NCBI GenBank assembly: GCA_022749755.1
Contig: CM040449.1
Span: 3,181,157-3,245,156 of the forward strand
DNA from: Azadirachta indica
Lineage: Eukaryota > Streptophyta > Magnoliopsida > Sapindales > Meliaceae
Direction: 5' to 3'
Length of the DNA stretch: 64,000 bases
In this document: in pieces, positions 1-18,570 of the stretch
Layout of the letters: each line of letters opens with the position of its first letter
Numbering within the stretch: position 1 is the first letter of the stretch
Program-made: the position numbers and the translations under genes
Notes under the pieces: generated by a model
Databases searched by the model: none
Seen by the model: only the letters and a program-made list of their open reading frames with translations
What the model was told of the DNA's origin: nothing

Positions 1-3000
1 TGATTTGATTATGATTTTATTAGAACTAGATACTTGGTTTGGTTTAGATGGTTAGATTTCTAAATAATCATTATCATTTTGCAGAAGTAGATTGCTTGGA
101 GATTGCTTTGTATACAAACTTCTAAAATCACACATTAAACGTTTATTATTGTCTATCATTTTATTTTTAAGATTTAATTACTTTACTACCTTACTGAAAG
201 TTGTTTTTTTTTTTTACAGGTTAGATTTTTTTTTTTAATTTTTTTTTATATACTATTTGGTGTTAGTTACTAACTTTTATTGTTATTGCTTGTTTTGTTT
301 CTTATTAGTTATAAATTTGCTATTGACTTAATATTCCTTGTTTTGAGAATGTTGAATTATTTATCGATACTTGTTTTATTTTTTTCAATTTTGAATTAAG
401 TACACTTAATTATTTAATTTTCTTAATTAATTGTTATTGTTTGTTGTTTATATTTTAGTATTTTACTGAAAAAATTAATTAATCCTCAAACTAATTGACT
501 CATTAATTTAATTAATTAGCTTTATTGATTAATTAATCATATTATTATATGTCAAAATTATTTTCTTTATAAGTATTGAATTTGAATTAATTAACTATAA
601 TATTATATGTCAAAATTAGTTACTTTACAAATACTGAATTTGAATTGATTAATTATATCATTATATATCAAAATTATTTTTTTTACAAGTAATGAATTTG
701 AATAATTATTTAAAATTCATTACTTATAAAAAATTAAATTTTTGATTTAAGAAAATATGACAAATTTAATTAAACATTTTATTACTTATATTTAAATTGA
801 ATTTAAGGAAATATTATTTAAATTGTTTAAAAATAATTACACAAAAATGTTAAAATCAGGCCGACCTGAACCGGACCGATTGATTCGATTCCGATTCGGT
901 ATTATTCATCTATTCGGTTCAGTTCGGTTCTTAATATTAAAAACCTGAAAAAATCAGTTCTAGTTAGGGTTTGTAAAAATACAGAACAGATCGGATCGAC
1001 CCGTGCCTACCCCTAAGCTAACGGGCCATGCCTCCCCAAGTCCGACCAAAATTTTTTAATAAATTATTAATTTTTTATAATTTTAATTAAAATATGTAAA
1101 ATGTTAATTTGATCCCCTTTTAGATAAAAATTATGTATTCTTATTTTTTATATTTTTAATTATTTATTTTAAATTATATATTGATAAATTAGTTAAACAT
1201 TTTTTTATTAAAAATTTCAAAATAGTGATTTCCACCTATCTATTAATACTTTACATAATAAAGTAATTTTTTTTAAATTACTTATTTAATTTTGTCTTCC
1301 ATATAATTGAAAATTTTTTTCATATAGGAAAACTATATAATTTTAAAAATCTTTTCTTTGTTGAAAAGATATGTGCTTAAAAATCTATTCCCTAAAAAAA
1401 ATAATTTTTATGACTAACCTATATATATCATGGACCTCTATAAAATAATTAAAAATATTTTATCTTATTAATTTTTGAAATTTAACCAAATAAATCTAAT
1501 TTTTATCTCTACAATTCAAAAATATTCACAGGAAAATGCCCATTGCCCCTTGATTTTTAAATCAATACACATTTATCTCATATATTTTTTATAATACTCC
1601 ATTACCCCCTAACTTTTAATTTTTTTTTGGTTTTTCCCTTCGATTCAATTGGTTCATATTTCAATTATAAAATGGTAGAATTAAAAATATTTAAAATATT
1701 AAAAAGTAAGATCAGAACTCAAGGAGGTGATGGGATATTAATAAAAATATAGAGAGTAATGGGGTATTACCTCAAAAATTAGGGGAGAATCAAGCATCCT
1801 CCCATATCCACCCTACAAAATATTATTAAAAAAAGTCAAATTTTTAGCTTTTTAGACAAAAATACTCCTAATATCCAAAATTATCAAACTTAATTTTGGC
1901 TTACTTTAGCAACAAAAGTATTAAATTAAAAGTGACTTTCAAGTTCATTGTCATATAGCACACGAAAGTATTATAATAAATCGAAAGTTAATGTAACAAT
2001 TTAAAAGTAACTCGAAAGTATTTTGTTAAGCTTGGGTATAAGAGTACCTTTTGTTCTGAAACAAACAAAAATGAGCACTTTTTATTATCCTTTTGTAAGG
2101 ACTATTTTTTATTTTTTGGGGTAAACATTGAGTATTTCCAATTATTTTCCTTAATTTTCGTTTATTTTCTTTTTTCTTTGACTTGAGGTAAGGAGAAAAA
2201 GTTTTCCAAAAAAAGTATTTTTATATAGGTATTTTAAATTCATGCATTATCTAATTTTATTATATATGAATTTGTAAAAATATAACTATAAATTATAATT
2301 ATGATAATTTTATGATAAATTCATTATAATGATGATATTATTTTTTAATATTTTAATTTTAATATTTATTTATTAATTAATTCAAAAAATTAAATTATTA
2401 TTCGGTCATCCCAGATCTTAGATTCTAACTTTGGCCTGATTAAAAGGATAAAATTATAATTTTATAAACTTAAATTAATTAAAAAAAATCTTTATTTTTT
2501 TCTTCCTTCTCTCCTCTGTTTTTTTTTTCTTTGTTTATTCTTAACAGTCATGGAAATCTACCTTTCTTTATTCTTTCCTAGCAACCATAGAAGGCAGCTT
2601 GTAGCGGCCATGAAGACTGCCTTTCTTTGTTCATCCTTAGCAACCATAAGAGGTACTCGCAACAACCATCGTGCTACCTTTCTTATTATTCTTAACAACT
2701 ATGAAAGGTTGTCTGCTGCGGACACGGAAGAGAGATGAAAAGAGATGAACAATAAGGGAGGAACAAGGAAAGAAAAAAATAAAAGAAAAAATAAAAAATT
2801 AATTTTAGACTGTTTAGGGTTATACTGTCTTTTTACATAGTCAACACAGTCGACTAAAATAAATTGTTAAAAATAATAGTTAGAGTTAACGTTTGAAGTG
2901 GCATGACGACTTTTATAAATTTTAAGGGGCACGATAAAAATTATCAAAATTAGTTAGGATAAATTGAAAATTATTCTTTACAAATCACATTTTATTTCGT

Positions 3001-4440
3001 ATTTTTCTGATCATTTAAACCAAAAATATAAATTTTTATACAATGATATTTATAAACTAACATAGCATTTTTTAAAAGTGTTATATAATTTTATTTATTT
3101 TGATTTAAAAAATTTTAAAATATAAACATGTAACAATATTATAACAATGTCACGTATAAATTTTTTATATAAAAATGTGTATATATGATGTTATATTTTT
3201 CTTATGCTTACAACAATAATGGTAGAGGAACTTTAAATTTAGGATTATTTTTAATTTTGGTTCTTAATTTATTGACATATATCAAATATATCATCAATTT
3301 ATAAAAAATCATCACTCCACCTCTAAATAAAAGTAAAAGTATTTTTATCTTATTTTTAATTAAAAAAAAAAAAAATAATATAATTTCAGTTCTTAAACTT
3401 TAACGAAATAACAAATCATGATATACTTTGACCAATTATAATATTTTAATTCATACTATTATATTTAGCATCATCCATTAAAAATTTTCAAGGGTATAAT
3501 TTACTTTTTTTTCTAACATTAAAGAAACCATAATTTTAACGCACTCAATAAAAATTCAAAAGAAACACAATTCTCCTACAATTACTTAGAGATTTATTAT
3601 GGCTTTCATCAAGCAATTTTTTATATATAATTTAGAGAAAATTTATGTTCGAGAAAAAGATAAAGAAGTAGTGGCGGTGGGCGGTGGACATGGCAAAGAA
3701 AGTGATAGAGAGAAAAAAACTAAAAAATAATAAAAAAGATAAAAGATGAAAATGAAGGTCTTGACAGTGGTGATATATTTGGAGACGCGAAGGGAAGAAA
3801 GGTGACAATAGAGATAATAAATTAGCATATTTATATTTTATATTTTATATTAAAGATAAATAGTATAACATATTTATTTAAATTTAATTAGTTGGGGTAT
3901 ATTTTGTATTTTATTACTATTTAATAGATTAATGTAATAATAAGAATTAAAATATTAAAATCAATTAAAGTGTGTTTTAATTTGTTGTTTGACCAAAGTT
4001 TAGGGATTAAAATATTATTATTTTACTATTTCTAATTAAAAAAATAAAATATTTTTTTTTATTATGAATTAAAAGTAGAATGATGATTTTTAATAAATTA
4101 ATAATATATCTTATGCGTGTCAATAAATTAAAAAATAAAACTAAAATTAATTTTTAACCGGTAATTATTCTAACAAGGTTTTTTATTTATTTATTTTTTT
4201 AAAGAAAAAGAAACTCACTACAAAATTATTTGTTCCGACAATATGTAATTAAACACATGATGATGTTTCTTTGTCTACGTAATGAAATATAAAATGTCAA
4301 AAGTGGACTTATATACTTGATTCAATAATAGGCATTGCATAGCCAACCACAAAAATCACAAAAACTAATGTTGGTATTTTTAAATTATTGAAAATTTAAG
4401 ATAAAATGTTTGAAATTACAATTTCTGAGTAATTCACCCA
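1..4440. other. AT-rich intergenic region, no gene seen
   Basis: Low-complexity AT-rich DNA with many A and T runs. I find no splice-consistent coding region on either strand. A stretch at about 860-1040 has higher GC and looks like repeat remnant. Positions 2540-2740 hold a degenerate tandem repeat of roughly 65-75 bp: the phrase 'gcaaccat' recurs, followed by CTTTCTT-rich text. A 62-codon open frame there is only a product of the repeat. A weak fold-back, TAATACTCCATTAC near 1590 facing GTAATGGGGTATTA near 1755, suggests an old MITE, but I could not find its ends. Confidence 0.6.
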
Positions 4441-4639
4441 TAGAAATCGAGACCACGCACTAGGTCTGGGTCTTTATTGCTTTCCAGTTCCATTTTTAGT
4501 TGTTTACGGTTTCGATTGTTCTAATTCAAGCAACCAATTGAAGACGAATTTGTTTCTCGGTTATTGCCAAACCATCAGAATTCAAAGAAGTGTTTATTTA
4601 ATTTTCGTTAAACAAGCGGAACCTTAACAGAATTAACGA

Positions 4640-5400
4640 AGCCAATTCAAGGCCCGCTGCTGAGAGTTGAGAAAGTCGGTCATGCACGTGGCAAATCCGC
4701 AATGCACCTCACACATCTGTATGCCACGTCAGACGCCTTGTTAGCCATGCTTCTGCTCCCTCTGGGGACCCACGGCTCTCAGATGTGTACATTATCATCA
4801 CAACCGTCCACGTGTACTTCCACGCTGTACACATGAACTTGTTTTAAAAAACGAGCAGTGTCTCTGGATTTGTGCGAAGGAGAGCAGCAAATCACAGTCG
4901 CTTTTCTACACGCACAACATCTCCAGCCCAAAAACAACAGGTTTTTTTTTTTTTTTAAAAAGCTTGGAGACGGTTTTAAGTGCGCGGGACCCAATTGCAT
5001 CATCCCCAATTGTGGTCCCATGCGAAACTCAACGGTGGGACCATCACGTTCCGCTAAGGGGAATGGACTTTCTTAAGGTAATTAGGTAAAAACAACTAAA
5101 GCAAAGCAAAGCAAAGCAAAGCGAAGCAAATCAAACCTACAGGGTTAGGATTCGACCTTTTTTCTTTTTTCCCTACTTGTGTACACGACGACGATTACTA
5201 TCTTGGTGCTGAGATATTTCGATTTTTATTAAGCAATTAATTTTCTTCAATTCACTGGAAGAGGGAAACAAGATAATGGCGGTGACAATTCCTTCGTATT
5301 TACTTACGACGTCCCCATTGTTGATTCATTTCAGTTTTGCCTTGAAAATCTTTTTCTTGTCAGCGAAGGCAGTGCACTTTTACGGCTAACAGAGAGCTGG
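4640..5400. promoter_or_regulatory. promoter-like block with clustered G-box/ABRE motifs and a 37-codon ORF
   Basis: This block is richer in GC than its surroundings. It has three ACGT-core motifs: GCACGTGGC at 4684-4692, GCCACGTCAG at 4723-4732 and CCACGTGTAC at 4808-4817. These are the core of G-boxes and ABA-response elements bound by bZIP and bHLH factors. On the plus strand, 5276-5389 encodes a short hydrophobic 37-residue ORF starting MAVTIPSYLL. It could be a chance ORF, a lncRNA leader or a small-peptide gene. No annotated gene starts just downstream on the plus strand; the next gene is minus-strand and ends at 5761. The motifs are seen directly. The promoter role is inferred. Confidence 0.35.
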
Positions 5401-5760
5401 CCATTTTTTTTTTTTTTTAAGAAAGGTTTAGAATTCTTTTTCTTCTACAAAATCTAAAACAGGAAAATGAATCAACCCCGAAAAAAGTTTAAAAAAAAAA
5501 AAAAGGACAAGATTCTCATTTCTCATCTTACTGATACTATCATCATTTCAATTGATTTTTGGGTCGTCGCAGTACATGCAAAAAAGAAAAAAAAATCTGT
5601 TAACATTGACCCAGAAAAGCAAGAAAAAATACATAAAAAACCAAAAGAACCCATAATGACAGTACATTTATCAACAATTGTGCTTCCCAAAAAATAAAAT
5701 TTCGTCTCCTTTTTCAATTTTCTTTTGTTTTTTTCTTTCGCAACGCGGGCTTTTTTCTTG

Positions 5761-6690
5761 TTAGACCCAAAAGATCTCCATGCTTGCTTCCTTGGCAGAT
5801 TTACAGACAGGACAGGAAACAAGAAAAGCTTCACATTGCTTGCACGAACAGAGGTGTCTGCAAGGTAAAAAAAGAACGCACGAGTTCCTAGAATTGCAGC
5901 GTTTACAAGCTATCTTTTTACTTTCTTCTTTCAGTTCTTGTTCTCCATCACATGAAGAAGAACCACAATAAACTGATTCTGCATCTTCCGCTCTGTTGCT
6001 GACCATCACCAGTCTTTCTCTGACTTGTTCAAGAGTGTTGCTTAGATCCATAACCATGGCTTCGTTTGCTCTTGCCAACCTTTCCCATGATTCGCTCTCC
6101 ATTTCTGCTTTCTTCAAGCAGGCTTCAAGCTCCATTGCTTTTTTCGTTGCTTTTGCCAAGTCTTCTTCTTTTTGCCTCATCAAGTTCATCGCCTTTGATT
6201 CCACGCCCTTTAGCAGGATTGCTAGTTGTTGTTTCCTTTGCTCTTGCAAAACAGATCTTAATCTATCACTCTGTTTACAAAAACACCAGAAAATACAAAT
6301 GAGAAGAAATGATAATTCTAAAACAAGAAATGGTCCATAAACGCTATACGAAGAAACCCCATTCGGAATGCGAAAGATTTTTACCTGTATTTGGAGAATG
6401 CAGTCAATCTCCTGCCTTTGCAACTCGAGTTGAGAATGAAGAGATTGAGGCAGTGACATGGAGAAAAAACTACTATCAGAAGTTGATGCAGAAGAAGAAG
6501 CTCCTCTGTTGCAATCAAAAGCAGTCGTGTTTTGATGAGGAAGAAGATGTTGATATTGAGGGCGGTTTTGAAAACTGAAACAAAGATCAGCAGCATCAGT
6601 GGGAGGAAGAGGATTATTTACCACCCAATCCTGCAAGCCACACATGGGTAGACCCAAATTATCAGGATGCAACTGTGCTTGAACAGCCAT
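5761..6690 (-). CDS. BOI-related RING-type E3 ubiquitin ligase
   Basis: Two exons, 6385-6690 and 5761-6270, are joined in phase 0 across a 114-bp GT-AG intron and give 271 residues. The N-terminal half (1-102) begins MAVQAQLHPDN and is rich in Ser, Gln and His. The middle (about 105-200) is a Glu/Lys/Arg-rich coiled coil. The C-terminus is a C3HC4 RING finger from Cys224 to Cys258 containing LPCRHLCSCKQC, then the short tail ending MEIFWV. This order is typical of the plant BOI/BRG family (BOTRYTIS SUSCEPTIBLE1 INTERACTOR). Known members ubiquitinate partners such as MYB factors or act with DELLA proteins in defence, cell-death and gibberellin responses. The intron also reads through open, giving a false 309-residue ORF. 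Family assignment is firm; the exact orthologue is not resolved. Confidence 0.9.
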   Translation of the reverse strand: MAVQAQLHPDNLGLPMCGLQDWVVNNPLPPTDAADLCFSFQNRPQYQHLLPHQNTTAFDCNRGASSSASTSDSSFFSMSLPQSLHSQLELQRQEIDCILQIQVKIFRIPNGVSSYSVYGPFLVLELSFLLICIFWCFCKQSDRLRSVLQEQRKQQLAILLKGVESKAMNLMRQKEEDLAKATKKAMELEACLKKAEMESESWERLARANEAMVMDLSNTLEQVRERLVMVSNRAEDAESVYCGSSSCDGEQELKEESKKIACKRCNSRNSCVLFLPCRHLCSCKQCEAFLVSCPVCKSAKEASMEIFWV

Positions 6691-6881
6691 AATAATATCT
6701 CTGCCAGCCAGAAAGCGAGAATAGAGTTAACAAACGCCAAAACATCCCCTTCGATTCACATATTTCATGAAGCTATTAATAAGAAGGGAAAACAGAGAAC
6801 GGATATGAAATGGAGTTGGGTTTAAAGCTAGAAGAAGAGGTTCTTGTTATTGTTATATCAGAGAAGATACAAGCCTCATAA

Positions 6882-6883
<2 letters not shown>

Positions 6884-6920
<37 letters not shown>
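6884..6920. repeat. (CT)n microsatellite in the BOI-like gene leader
   Basis: An almost pure CT run lies about 195 bp upstream of the minus-strand ATG, so it reads as GA repeats in the likely 5' UTR or core promoter. GA/CT tracts are common in plant leaders. It is likely to vary in length between individuals. Confidence 0.85.
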
Positions 6921-6925
<5 letters not shown>

Positions 6926-7639
6926 GTCTATCTTTTTCTCTTAAATTGGCATATAACTTTTTACCATCTTTGTAATTTTGGTTTCGGGTTTAACTGAAAG
7001 AAAGAGACTATTAGAAATGAATTTCGTGCATGGTTATATACATATATATATGTATATATATACATGTGTGTGTATATAATGTGGAAACTGACAATCCTTT
7101 TTAATGTAATAATATAATCAATTAATGAGGGTTTTATGGATATGATTTGTTCTCACTGAGGCAATTAAAGAACGAAATATGCAAAAAGAAGAAGGAAACG
7201 AGAGGAAAGAGAGCTAGAGAGAGCCTAGGAGTACGAATTACTCTCTCTCTTTCTAATTTCTATTTGTCAAATCCCAACAACAAGCAGCAAAACCAACAAA
7301 AGAGCATTTATGAGAGAGACGTAAGGGTGGCGGTAAACGACGACGTACAAACACGCAGATTTTGTGACAGCAAGTCACAGAACTATCGGGTCAGGCAGCG
7401 GAGAGCCTTTACACAGTAAAAAAGAAAGGGAAATTCACTCAACTGAGACGTGCATGAGTCAGACGTTATAGGGGAATCAGAGATTGGAGAAATTTGTCAG
7501 TTTAGTCATTGGGAAGGGCTGAAGAATAGCTATTTTTGTCTAATTCATTTTTCCATTTTCAAATTTTGAATTAATTCCATTTTAATAAATATATATATAT
7601 ATTACTATTTCTGGCCTTTGTATTTATGTTAATCGGAAA

Positions 7640-8000
7640 CGACAAAATACCCATGCCAGACTAGCGAACGGTTGCCGCATGATGCCACGTGGAGAAATCT
7701 AACCCCTCGGATCATAACCACATCGAGAACATATGATATATCCCGCGTGGCAGCGTTACCGAGTTACGTTCTGTTCCATGTTTAACGCAGGGCCCACCTA
7801 AATGTCACTTCAAAATCTAAATCAACAACCAAAACCCTCGCCAGGTTCAGGCATGTCGATTAGCTTAGACTTTTAATCATAACGCCTATAAATCTACAAC
7901 CTATAACCATTTTCATTTCTTTCAAATCTACATGCGAGACGCTGGCTTGCCACGTAGCTGCCACATGCAAATTGCAATACCCGCGTAACGTGTGAAACAC
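7640..8000. promoter_or_regulatory. upstream region of the BOI-like gene with G-box and related motifs
   Basis: A palindromic G-box CCACGTGG lies at 7685-7692. CGCGTGGC (near 7744) and GCCACGTA (near 7949) follow. The nearest start codon is that of the minus-strand RING gene at 6690, so this is plausibly its distal promoter. ACGT elements would fit ABA- or stress-responsive control, which is inference. Confidence 0.35.
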
Positions 8001-8099
8001 AATATTTCTTTTCTTTTTTTTCCTTTTGACCTGACGATGGTTTCCAACGAGTCGTCGTTTAAACTGTACGAATATTGTGTTACAGCTCTACGTTTACTT

Positions 8100-9344
8100 G
8101 ACGGTTATCTAGATAATACCCAGCTGTAATTAAGCAATAAATCTGAAAACGCCGGTTAATTCATAGCCCCGTCTCCGTACCACGACAGAAGATGCCGACT
8201 GTTTAGGCAATTAAGAATTTGTCTTTTTTGGTGGGTGCAATCTGTAAAGACAATTAAGAGGGTGCAGGTCGAGTCATTTTGGTAAAATAAAATTGGCCCG
8301 AGAAAAGTAAAGATTAGGTCGATTAAACTCTTAATAATAATCTGGTACAAGTACAAGCTACCAAGGATACATTTGATACTTGCACGAAATTAGACCGTTA
8401 AGAACTCAACAGATTGAAATGCGGCCTGAGTTGGACCTAAAAGAAGGCCTGATTTGTCGGGAACTGAAAATAAGGAAAAAGAAACAAATACAAGAAAAAG
8501 TCTTTCATTTTTTTAGAACGGAATCCAAGTCTGATCTGTTAAAAAACAGAACCAATCTTCAACAAAATTATGTTTCCACTTACATATGAAATCAGCGTGC
8601 AAAAAGCATATACCATAAAATTAGGCTCCAAAATCTACAACCAAACTTCATACACGATTGAGTTTTTGTCTTTTTTCACGCAAATTTGTTCAAACTTCAA
8701 AATATGACTACAGACATACATAGCAGTTCACTTTCCTCTTCCATTTCTAATGATCTCAAATCAAAGTCTTTATCGACCACACAGCCTGTATAAAGACCAT
8801 ACACAATACGTGTAAGTCACCATTTTGTCTCGGGAAAATAAACAAAAAACAACACGGCAAATTTGCCCTGCAGTTGTCAAGCCTAGATAGCCTCTCTCTT
8901 TCACAGTCCAGTCTTGAAAGATTTGACCCAAGTTAAAACCAACAATATATTATTTCCGGACAAAACGTTGAAAACTTTGAAGTATATCTCAAGGAAGTAG
9001 AAGTAAGAGAAAACTATTGACTAAAATTACCAGAGATTTTAAGTACAAGTGTACAACTTCATAAACACTCATGGACAGATTTTAGTTATCCACAAAAATA
9101 AAAGGACTGCAATGTTTGCATCAACCGGCACTAAGTTCACCAGTCATTGAATCATTACATAAAACTTAAAATAAGCCAAAATTTTGGAAAAAAGATCCAA
9201 TCAAGACTTGCAACACTATCTTTCTAGATCAACCACAAAATGTTATCTAATCCCCTGTTTTTTCTTTCTGGTAAATGTTTATTGGTGAAATATTTTATTT
9301 GATGTTTTCAGAATTCAACAACCCACCCAGAAAATAATCAATTC
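8100..9344. other. intergenic spacer, nothing recognised
   Basis: No coding region with splice support was seen. The part near 9345 is probably the 3' UTR of the minus-strand PGES2-like gene. The rest shows no repeats or RNA genes I can name. Confidence 0.5.
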
Positions 9345-12494
<3,150 letters not shown>

Positions 12495-12955
12495 TGTTTC
12501 TAGAAGTTCTTATGAACGTGTATGTTCTCCCTTAAGCTTGATTCGATTCTTTTTGCTAAGGGCTTGGTTGGGGGGCGTTGATTACGTTTTACCAGGGTTT
12601 AGGGTTTTGACTGACCCACAGTTCCTTCTCGACTACCACTGATGCCTACTCGCAACAAAGAATTAGACTGTGGAAATATGGTTTAAATGTTTCCTTAATT
12701 TTAAAATTAGCCTTATTCGATTGGAATATACATTTATAACCTCATTGCGCAATGCGTAGACCGACGTAAAAAGTCGGTTAAGCCCTCAACTTTCTGTCTA
12801 TAAATGGGACTGTATACGCGTTTAGCAAAACACGCTCTCATTCTTAACTCTTCGAGTTCGCCTCCAATTTTGAGAGCCCCCAACGTGCCCTAGGTTTTCA
12901 TTCTTCCGATAAAACCCTAAATTACGAGTAAAGCTTTCTTCACCAGTAAGTTAGG
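12495..12955. promoter_or_regulatory. shared bidirectional promoter with telo-box motifs
   Basis: Only 461 bp separate the start codon of the minus-strand PGES2-like gene from that of the plus-strand gene at 12956. Telo-box cores occur on both sides: TTTAGGGTTT near 12598 and AAACCCTAA near 12914. Such elements drive expression in dividing tissue, often with translation-related genes. The close spacing implies shared control sequences; co-regulation itself is inferred. Confidence 0.6.
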
Positions 12956-14920
12956 ATGTCAAGGTGCTATCCTTACCGGCCTACAGTATCTGTGAAGAAC
13001 GGGGCTAGTGGTGAGGCCTTGATCGGAACGATTAAGGTTCGTTGAGCAATTCTGGTTTTTGCTTTTATTGCTCAACTGATTATCTTTTAAATATTAAAAC
13101 TTACGAACTGTTAATTCGCGCTATTTGTTTTCTGAAACAATTTATCTTCTAAGCACGCCGTGTTTTCTTAATATGGGATTTAGGGTTTCGGATCTGAAGA
13201 TTATCAGGATTTGTGAATAGTTGGGTAGATTTGTTAAATCTTCTCTTTAACGATTTGATTTGACATGTAATTGAACAATTATTTGCAAGTAAAAATATGT
13301 TTGTGTACTGATTGGTGCATGTTAGTTAATGATTACTTTGATTGAATAACAGAGATTCACCACTCGGGCTAAGATTTAGCTGGAAATTTCAATTATTTGC
13401 CATATTTTTATGCTGTTGTGGGCCTCGCGTTAGAAGCTAAGTACTGTTAATAATACTCGTAACTATGGTATCTATATCATTTGGATTTTGCATCCGGGTT
13501 GTTGAATTGATCTCGGATTCAGTTTAAGTATTTGTCCAACACTCAATTTATAATAAGTACACTCAGTTGATAATGGTTTGATCTTCCTGAATTAATAGAT
13601 GATTAGGGGAAGTTTATGCTTCTCTTATTTGTGTATATTTGTTACTACCTACATAAATGGTGAATTTACCATTTGGCAATTAGAGGTCATCTAGCAATCT
13701 GTATGATATTAACTTTTTGATCAATCATACTGATTCAGAGAAGCCATCAAGGTTTTTGGACTCATTATACGTGTAATATCTTTTGTTGGGTGGTTTTCTC
13801 CTTTCTGTTTTGAGACATTGGCAAGTGACCTTCATTTTGCTTTGAAGATTGCGTCATTGTTAGAACCATCTTGCATGCTTCTTCTTTTCTTTAGAACTCT
13901 GTTCTGAAATTGTTATTCTGGTGCATTAAAGCTCCATCATGAAAAGGAGAAGTCTAAAACAGAATCATTGATAGAAAAGAAGAGGGACAGGAAAGATAAA
14001 AGGAAAGAGTGGAAAGAAAAGGAAAAACACTATGATTTATGTGATGGGCAAGTGAAGAAGCTCCATAATGAAAAAACTTACCAAGAAGAGAAAAATAGAG
14101 GTCTGTTGGTTGGGTGCCTTTCAAAGGGTAGTGAAGAAGAAGCTGAACGTTTGGAGAAGAGTGATCTAACTGATGAGCATGATGAGCCCGTGTGCTACTT
14201 GTCTGATGGCAACCAGAGCGGCAACAAGAGGAGAAAGCAAACCCCTCCTATTATATCATCTGTTGCACCATCCAGCACATCTATCACAGTTCATAGTGAG
14301 TATCTTGTTTCTTCAGTTTGTAAATTTCATTAGATGGCTTTATGTTTTCTGGAAAGCGATATTATATTAACATTCTATGAAATGTTATTTTCACAACAGA
14401 AAATATCATTCGGATTCGGCTTTCATCTCAAAAGCATAGTGAAACTGATGCATCCCTCAAGAGTGGACAACCCAGCCCTACACTTGGAAGAGCAGCCAAT
14501 TCTCTTGGTCAGCCAAAGAAAATCCTCGAAGTACCAGATCAGAAACAATGTTGCATTACAAATAATAATGTTGATGACAAAGCCAGTCCTATTCGAGATT
14601 CTGTGAGGAAGGAAAGCATTGTTGATTTTGGTAGTAAGTTTGCTGGTAATGGGAACACATTATATGAGAACGAATTGGAGAGTACAGAATCATTTTACAA
14701 ATCTCTGATAGAGAACTGGGTTCCGCCTCGATTTGAATCCGAGCGAAATGAAGTTGATGATCAAGAATGGCTTTTTGGGGCAAAGAAGCAACCACGAGAG
14801 TACAAAAGATTAAAGGCTAGCAAGGACGTGTTATCTCGGCAAAATTCTTCTTTGTGGTCTTGGGCTCAACACCTGCCGGGAGCTGACATATACGCATTAC
14901 CTTATACATTACCGTTTTGA
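12956..14920 (+). CDS. plant protein of unknown function, lysine-rich middle and conserved C-terminus
   Basis: Three exons (12956-13036, 13932-14295, 14400-14920) join in frame to 321 residues. The start MSRCYPYRPTVSVKNG is chosen because it is the first ATG after a telo-box leader and splices in phase into the long exon. Residues about 28-70 are highly charged, with many Lys, Glu and Arg. An RRKQ-type basic patch near residue 133 could be a nuclear signal. A short KNIIRIRLSSQ segment follows, then a C-terminal block with YKSLIENWVPPRF, DDQEWLFG and LWSWAQHLPGADIYALPYTLPF. I recall such proteins from plant genomes, often labelled 'myb-like protein X'. That label rests on low complexity, and I know of no assigned function. 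Its 3' end is convergent with the kinase gene, 445 bp away. Confidence 0.85.
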
Positions 14921-15365
14921 AGTAGGGAAAGGGTGAAAACCAGCTGGCGAAAAATTTTTGTAGAACTAAAATTGTAGGGACACTCGATACCCATCTTGGG
15001 CCATCAACATGTACAGTTGTTATACAACTAAAAGTGATAAACCTAATCCATATTTTTTATTTTTTCAGAACATATTGGTGAATGAATATATGCTGTTGTG
15101 GTTGCCTTTTCCTTTTTCTTCAAGTTGGTTATACTATGCAAACAAGAGAGTTAAGAGGGAAATAAAATGATGAGATGTGGATGGCATATGCATGCTTAAG
15201 GGAAGATCATTGTTACATCTGACGTAAAAATAATTGTGTACGCGATTTGATCTAAATTTACAGGGCCGCTTTTCACACAGCGGTTATAAGCCTACTAGAG
15301 CACGTTCTTTGCTTCGTGTCGGGAAAGACCAAACAAAGAAATAAAAAATGACGAAATTCAAATTC
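14921..15365. other. convergent 3' spacer
   Basis: A 445-bp gap lies between the stop codons of the plus-strand unknown gene and the minus-strand kinase gene. It must hold both 3' UTRs, so the transcripts may overlap tail to tail. I see no other feature. Confidence 0.5.

Positions 15366-18570
<3,205 letters not shown>

Noticed and set aside
1536..1800. Possible MITE with inverted ends
   Set aside because: Only short inverted words were found and no clear TIR or target duplication, so it is mentioned only in the region note.
2550..2738. 62-codon ORF
   Set aside because: It runs through a degenerate tandem repeat, has no homology I recognise and no splice or promoter context.
6066..6578. Plus-strand ORFs over the BOI-like gene
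   Set aside because: They are antisense to a well-supported RING gene, with no motif of their own.
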